Assembly: GCA_023228245.1 (NCBI GenBank)
Contig: JALOBN010000034.1
Span: forward strand, 1 to 31,187
Origin: Candidatus Pacearchaeota archaeon
Lineage (GTDB): Archaea; Nanoarchaeota; Nanoarchaeia; Pacearchaeales; GW2011-AR1
DNA: 31,187 nt
Direction: 5' to 3'
How positions within the stretch are numbered: position 1 is the stretch's first letter; every line of letters starts with the position of its first letter. Made by a program: the position numbers and the translations under genes. The notes beneath the pieces were generated by a model. The model saw only the letters and a list, made by a program, of their open reading frames with translations. It searched no databases and was not told the origin of the DNA. This document shows positions 29,901-31,187 of the stretch, one piece after another.

Positions 29901-31110
29901 CGGCATGCATATAATTTGGTACAAATGTGCAATATTGGCTTGCTGGATACCAGAAAGGCATGTTTGTCGTGGTTGATTCGGTGCTGGGACTGCTAAGCTC
30001 GGTTATTCCAGTCAAAGCACTTGAAAATCCGTTGTTGCGGTGAAGAGATTGATATGTAACCCAGATATATTCCTGCTGCAAATATGTTTCTGAATTTCCG
30101 AGAGAACACCACGATTGCACAGACCTGCCCCAAATCGTGCCTAATTCGGCAAGTTGATCCGCAACCTGCGTTTTCATTTCTCCCCATGATAACCCGCTCA
30201 AACTGTATTTGAAATGTACTCCAGGTTCCCATCCATTATTTTCAACGAGATCGGTAAGTTCCGCTCGTTGCGATGCGTTGAATCCGTTCCACGTCGTATT
30301 ACCAAGCCACAATGTTCCGGTCCAGTTATGCTCTTTGAGCCATTCAAGGCCGGATACAGAGTTTATCCTGACGTCGAATCCAACTGGAAATTGTTTTGGA
30401 TTGCCATAGGTCGTAATCTGCTTTTTCGGGACAGAGTACTCAAAATTATTCAGCGTGAGATTGCCGTACACATCGCCGAAAAGATTTTGCGTAATAATCA
30501 CTGTAGGAAGCGTTATATCTGGATATGTCGCGTTCCGAACACGGAATTGCTGTACCGATGCATTTTTTCCGGGGATCGAAGATGTAGATGATGTATTGTA
30601 CAACACCATCGAGCCATTCGGATAATATCGTAGGGTCAAATCGATATACGGGACGTTTCCAGTATAGAAAGAGTTTGATTGTTGTGCCCCTGTTGAATCG
30701 TAATACCACAGAAATATAGCGTTATTTGATGCTTGTTTTTGTATTTCGATTGTGAAAATTTTGCCAAGAATATATGACCGTTGCGTAATTGCTGCCGGTC
30801 TGAGCATACTGATATTGATCCGCATAAGGAATTCTCTTGCGGGGGCAATCTGCCCGATATACAATTCCCCGGTTGTCATCGATATGCCGGTTTTGTTTAG
30901 ATACCGTCCTCCTTCAAACGTGACATTCATCACGCCGTAAGAGATGTTGCTGGTGGCAAGAAACGTATTGTTGTGCGTCAGAACGCCAGTGGCATAGTTA
31001 TTGTCGATGAGCATGTCCCATCCGAGATCGGTGTTCTCGGTGACCGGTACGGCGCTTGCAGCCCCTACGAGCAGCAGGCAGGAGAGGAGGAGCAGGATTA
31101 AATATTTCAC
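26968..31110 (-). CDS. Giant sequon-rich PKD surface protein (spike or S-layer-like), 1380 aa
   Basis: GTG 31110 is chosen because it overlaps the upstream stop (GTGA) and yields a textbook signal peptide (MKYLILLLLSCLLLVGAASA). A longer GTG start at 31164 would hide it. Order: a beta-sandwich-like region (~25-220), a region with barrel or deacetylase-like appearance (FPVGFDVRIN...WLGNTTWNG, ~240-450), further beta domains, four PKD-like repeats (about 612-964; pattern TDTSTNTP..W.WNF...GNYS), two more Ig- or carboxypeptidase-regulatory-like domains, and three C-terminal TM helices (last ~95 residues) with a KKKEKY cytoplasmic tail. By hand count about 58 N-x-S/T sequons, so a heavily glycosylated ectodomain. 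Probable host-contact or envelope protein; catalytic activity of the barrel-like part is not shown. Confidence 0.88.
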   Translation of the reverse strand: MKYLILLLLSCLLLVGAASAVPVTENTDLGWDMLIDNNYATGVLTHNNTFLATSNISYGVMNVTFEGGRYLNKTGISMTTGELYIGQIAPAREFLMRINISMLRPAAITQRSYILGKIFTIEIQKQASNNAIFLWYYDSTGAQQSNSFYTGNVPYIDLTLRYYPNGSMVLYNTSSTSSIPGKNASVQQFRVRNATYPDITLPTVIITQNLFGDVYGNLTLNNFEYSVPKKQITTYGNPKQFPVGFDVRINSVSGLEWLKEHNWTGTLWLGNTTWNGFNASQRAELTDLVENNGWEPGVHFKYSLSGLSWGEMKTQVADQLAELGTIWGRSVQSWCSLGNSETYLQQEYIWVTYQSLHRNNGFSSALTGITELSSPSTESTTTNMPFWYPASQYCTFVPNYMHAVNTPLTESGSIDFETDFKTVMTRYEACGARTVSFTPWYYESNNTAANISDVYLDTYGSHFTMDTTGWNASTRIIDPFGERVWYSATPGMMVITEIDNGATETNLTIRNNATDPVIRQANASIVPSSGKILVNVKNWTTTGTAYKQWNESATDPAAMTIHQIGDFPANINITVKKNGAMYVNRTTNSTGWMNFTYTDGYSDVMFEAEADTVLLAQFTPAGTTDAYLPSSTLFTDTSTGGSPTTWDWQFNNVVGNSTWLSFNATQNATFFANEAGNYSIRLNASTTTTYNISTQETFVNVTSAPVPVSSFTVNTTEGYSPLAIAFIDTSTNAPDAWTWNFTEIVNSTPITFSTSQHPEYTFGGGNYSITLDASNSYGSNLSTQVTWINVSAAPVPVASFTANQTEGYSDLPVLFTDTSTNTPTSWEWNFTAISNSTPITFSTSQNPTYTFGIGNYSVVLNATNAYGSSISSPAWINVSAPIPVASFSANATSGNAPLAVGFTDASTNTPSSWNWSFGDGDYSISQNPSHSYASTGNYTVNLTATNGYGSDTLSRTDYISVTSGNSFTQQDIWMDEEYTLTLNFVDSSTGLPVPVVMVVDASNISTSTNTTTGVYTGTFGYETVVLYLYSDGYAAKAVSYVIDGDRSETVSLTKSTTAIGAASQQSYPVYVAVHFIEGLGTPVQNVSVTAVPYSTSTSSYAYLAALLGIPLDQAPMQNQSMSQTSGSDGKVAFYVLPTTQYNFSYSKAGCTFTPPYTFTSFANQQDIYIAVTSGTDTSVFQSGQDVNDAISFSVQTVTINETAFFLNMTYTDTSATTTSGTVSVVVQNNTPYQSDTTIVSWPVSGSSVTNSTLVLHSSITQVSGTAYANITSSTFGVVNRDVQFSVRGQAVKFMGFGGEIALLFSLFIMMMTIMLGTAQTARQVTMAGLAFEIWVFYAIGWFDSLIARGVPETAIVLAASIVTVAAAFSLFEIRKKKEKY

Positions 31111-31187
31111 GATATCACCGGCTGGTACACCGTCGAATTGCTGTATCCGGTCTTGCTTCCCCACACATCATATAAGCGGCCTGAAAC
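31107..31187 (-). CDS. C-terminus of the gene upstream of the giant protein (partial)
   Basis: The last 26 codons (GRLYDVWGSKTGYSNST and a short end) enter from the right edge and stop at 31107, overlapping the giant protein's GTG start as GTGA. One sequon (NST). Aromatic and Gly/Ser-rich, it looks like the end of another secreted protein. Too short to assign. The frame at the edge is compatible with joining the left-edge gene if the molecule is circular. Confidence 0.6.
   Translation of the reverse strand, partial: VSGRLYDVWGSKTGYSNSTVYQPVIS

Noticed and set aside
1..31187. Borg-type element of Methanoperedens
   Set aside because: One strand dominates and a coding tandem repeat is present, but no terminal inverted repeats, no methane-metabolism genes and a base composition that looks near balanced rather than very A/T-rich.
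18373..31187. Tailed virus (head-tail) module
   Set aside because: No large terminase, portal, major capsid, protease or tail-tape gene; the ATPase is small and its companions are membrane proteins.

Overview
The window looks like part, or nearly all, of a mobile genetic element of a methanogenic-type archaeon (a plasmid, integrated element or membrane-enveloped virus; Methanomicrobia is my best guess). Evidence for Archaea: AT-rich TATA boxes placed for leaderless or short-leader transcripts, an STT3/AglB-type oligosaccharyltransferase, a PKD-domain surface protein with a signal peptide, and runs of tiny membrane and zinc-binding genes. Evidence for a mobile element: a serine recombinase, two insertion-sequence systems, two free-standing HNH endonucleases, an iteron-like region, and many small unknown genes coupled by ATGA/TAATG overlaps. 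There are no rRNA, tRNA, housekeeping or tailed-virus (terminase, portal, tail) genes.

Layout. (1) 1-1.8 kb and 5.1-10.3 kb form one minus-strand operon. It starts with a serine recombinase, a pseudaminic-acid-type cytidylyltransferase and a possible ribbon-helix-helix protein. About fifteen small genes follow (membrane proteins, Cys-rich ectodomains, an ASCH protein), and the operon runs to a hexamer-repeat gene at the left edge. (2) At 1829-5103 this operon is split by a 3275-bp IS6-like transposon with 24-bp inverted repeats and a perfect 8-bp target duplication. It carries a SWIM-finger transposase and an eight-gene cargo operon. Removing the element and one duplication copy restores a 222-codon gene exactly in frame. 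(3) 10.4-11.7 kb holds an IS200/IS605-type Y1 transposase with similar hairpins on both sides and extra Cys-rich small genes. (4) 11.8-14.2 kb holds a plus-strand winged-HTH gene with a structured leader, a GTTAAC-rich intergenic region, a zinc-ribbon gene, and an HNH nuclease whose N-terminal HTH resembles the neighbouring wHTH protein. (5) 14.3-17.7 kb is a second minus-strand operon with a SprT-like metalloprotease, an LPD29-like protein and a duplicated small gene, driven by one clear TATA box. (6) 17.7-18.37 kb has no gene but has a G-quadruplex-type tract and four 12-bp iteron-like repeats; it is the best origin candidate. (7) 18.4-31.2 kb is a membrane module, nearly all on the minus strand. 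It has a roughly 1380-aa secreted, membrane-anchored protein with four PKD-like domains and about 58 N-glycosylation sequons, followed by a series of small multi-TM proteins with sequon-bearing loops. It also has a 100-aa Gly-rich membrane protein with its own strong promoter, a 373-aa membrane protein, and a P-loop ATPase at the end. Inside this module, on the plus strand, sits a 486-aa STT3/AglB-like oligosaccharyltransferase.

The most interesting reading is that the element encodes its own envelope or cell-surface apparatus together with an oligosaccharyltransferase that could glycosylate it, and a nonulosonate-activating enzyme that could feed the glycan. The architecture (large spike-like ectodomain with C-terminal TM anchors, many small membrane proteins, one P-loop ATPase) resembles pleomorphic membrane viruses of archaea. 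I see no sequence match that proves this; an ATP-driven surface or secretion machine is the main alternative.
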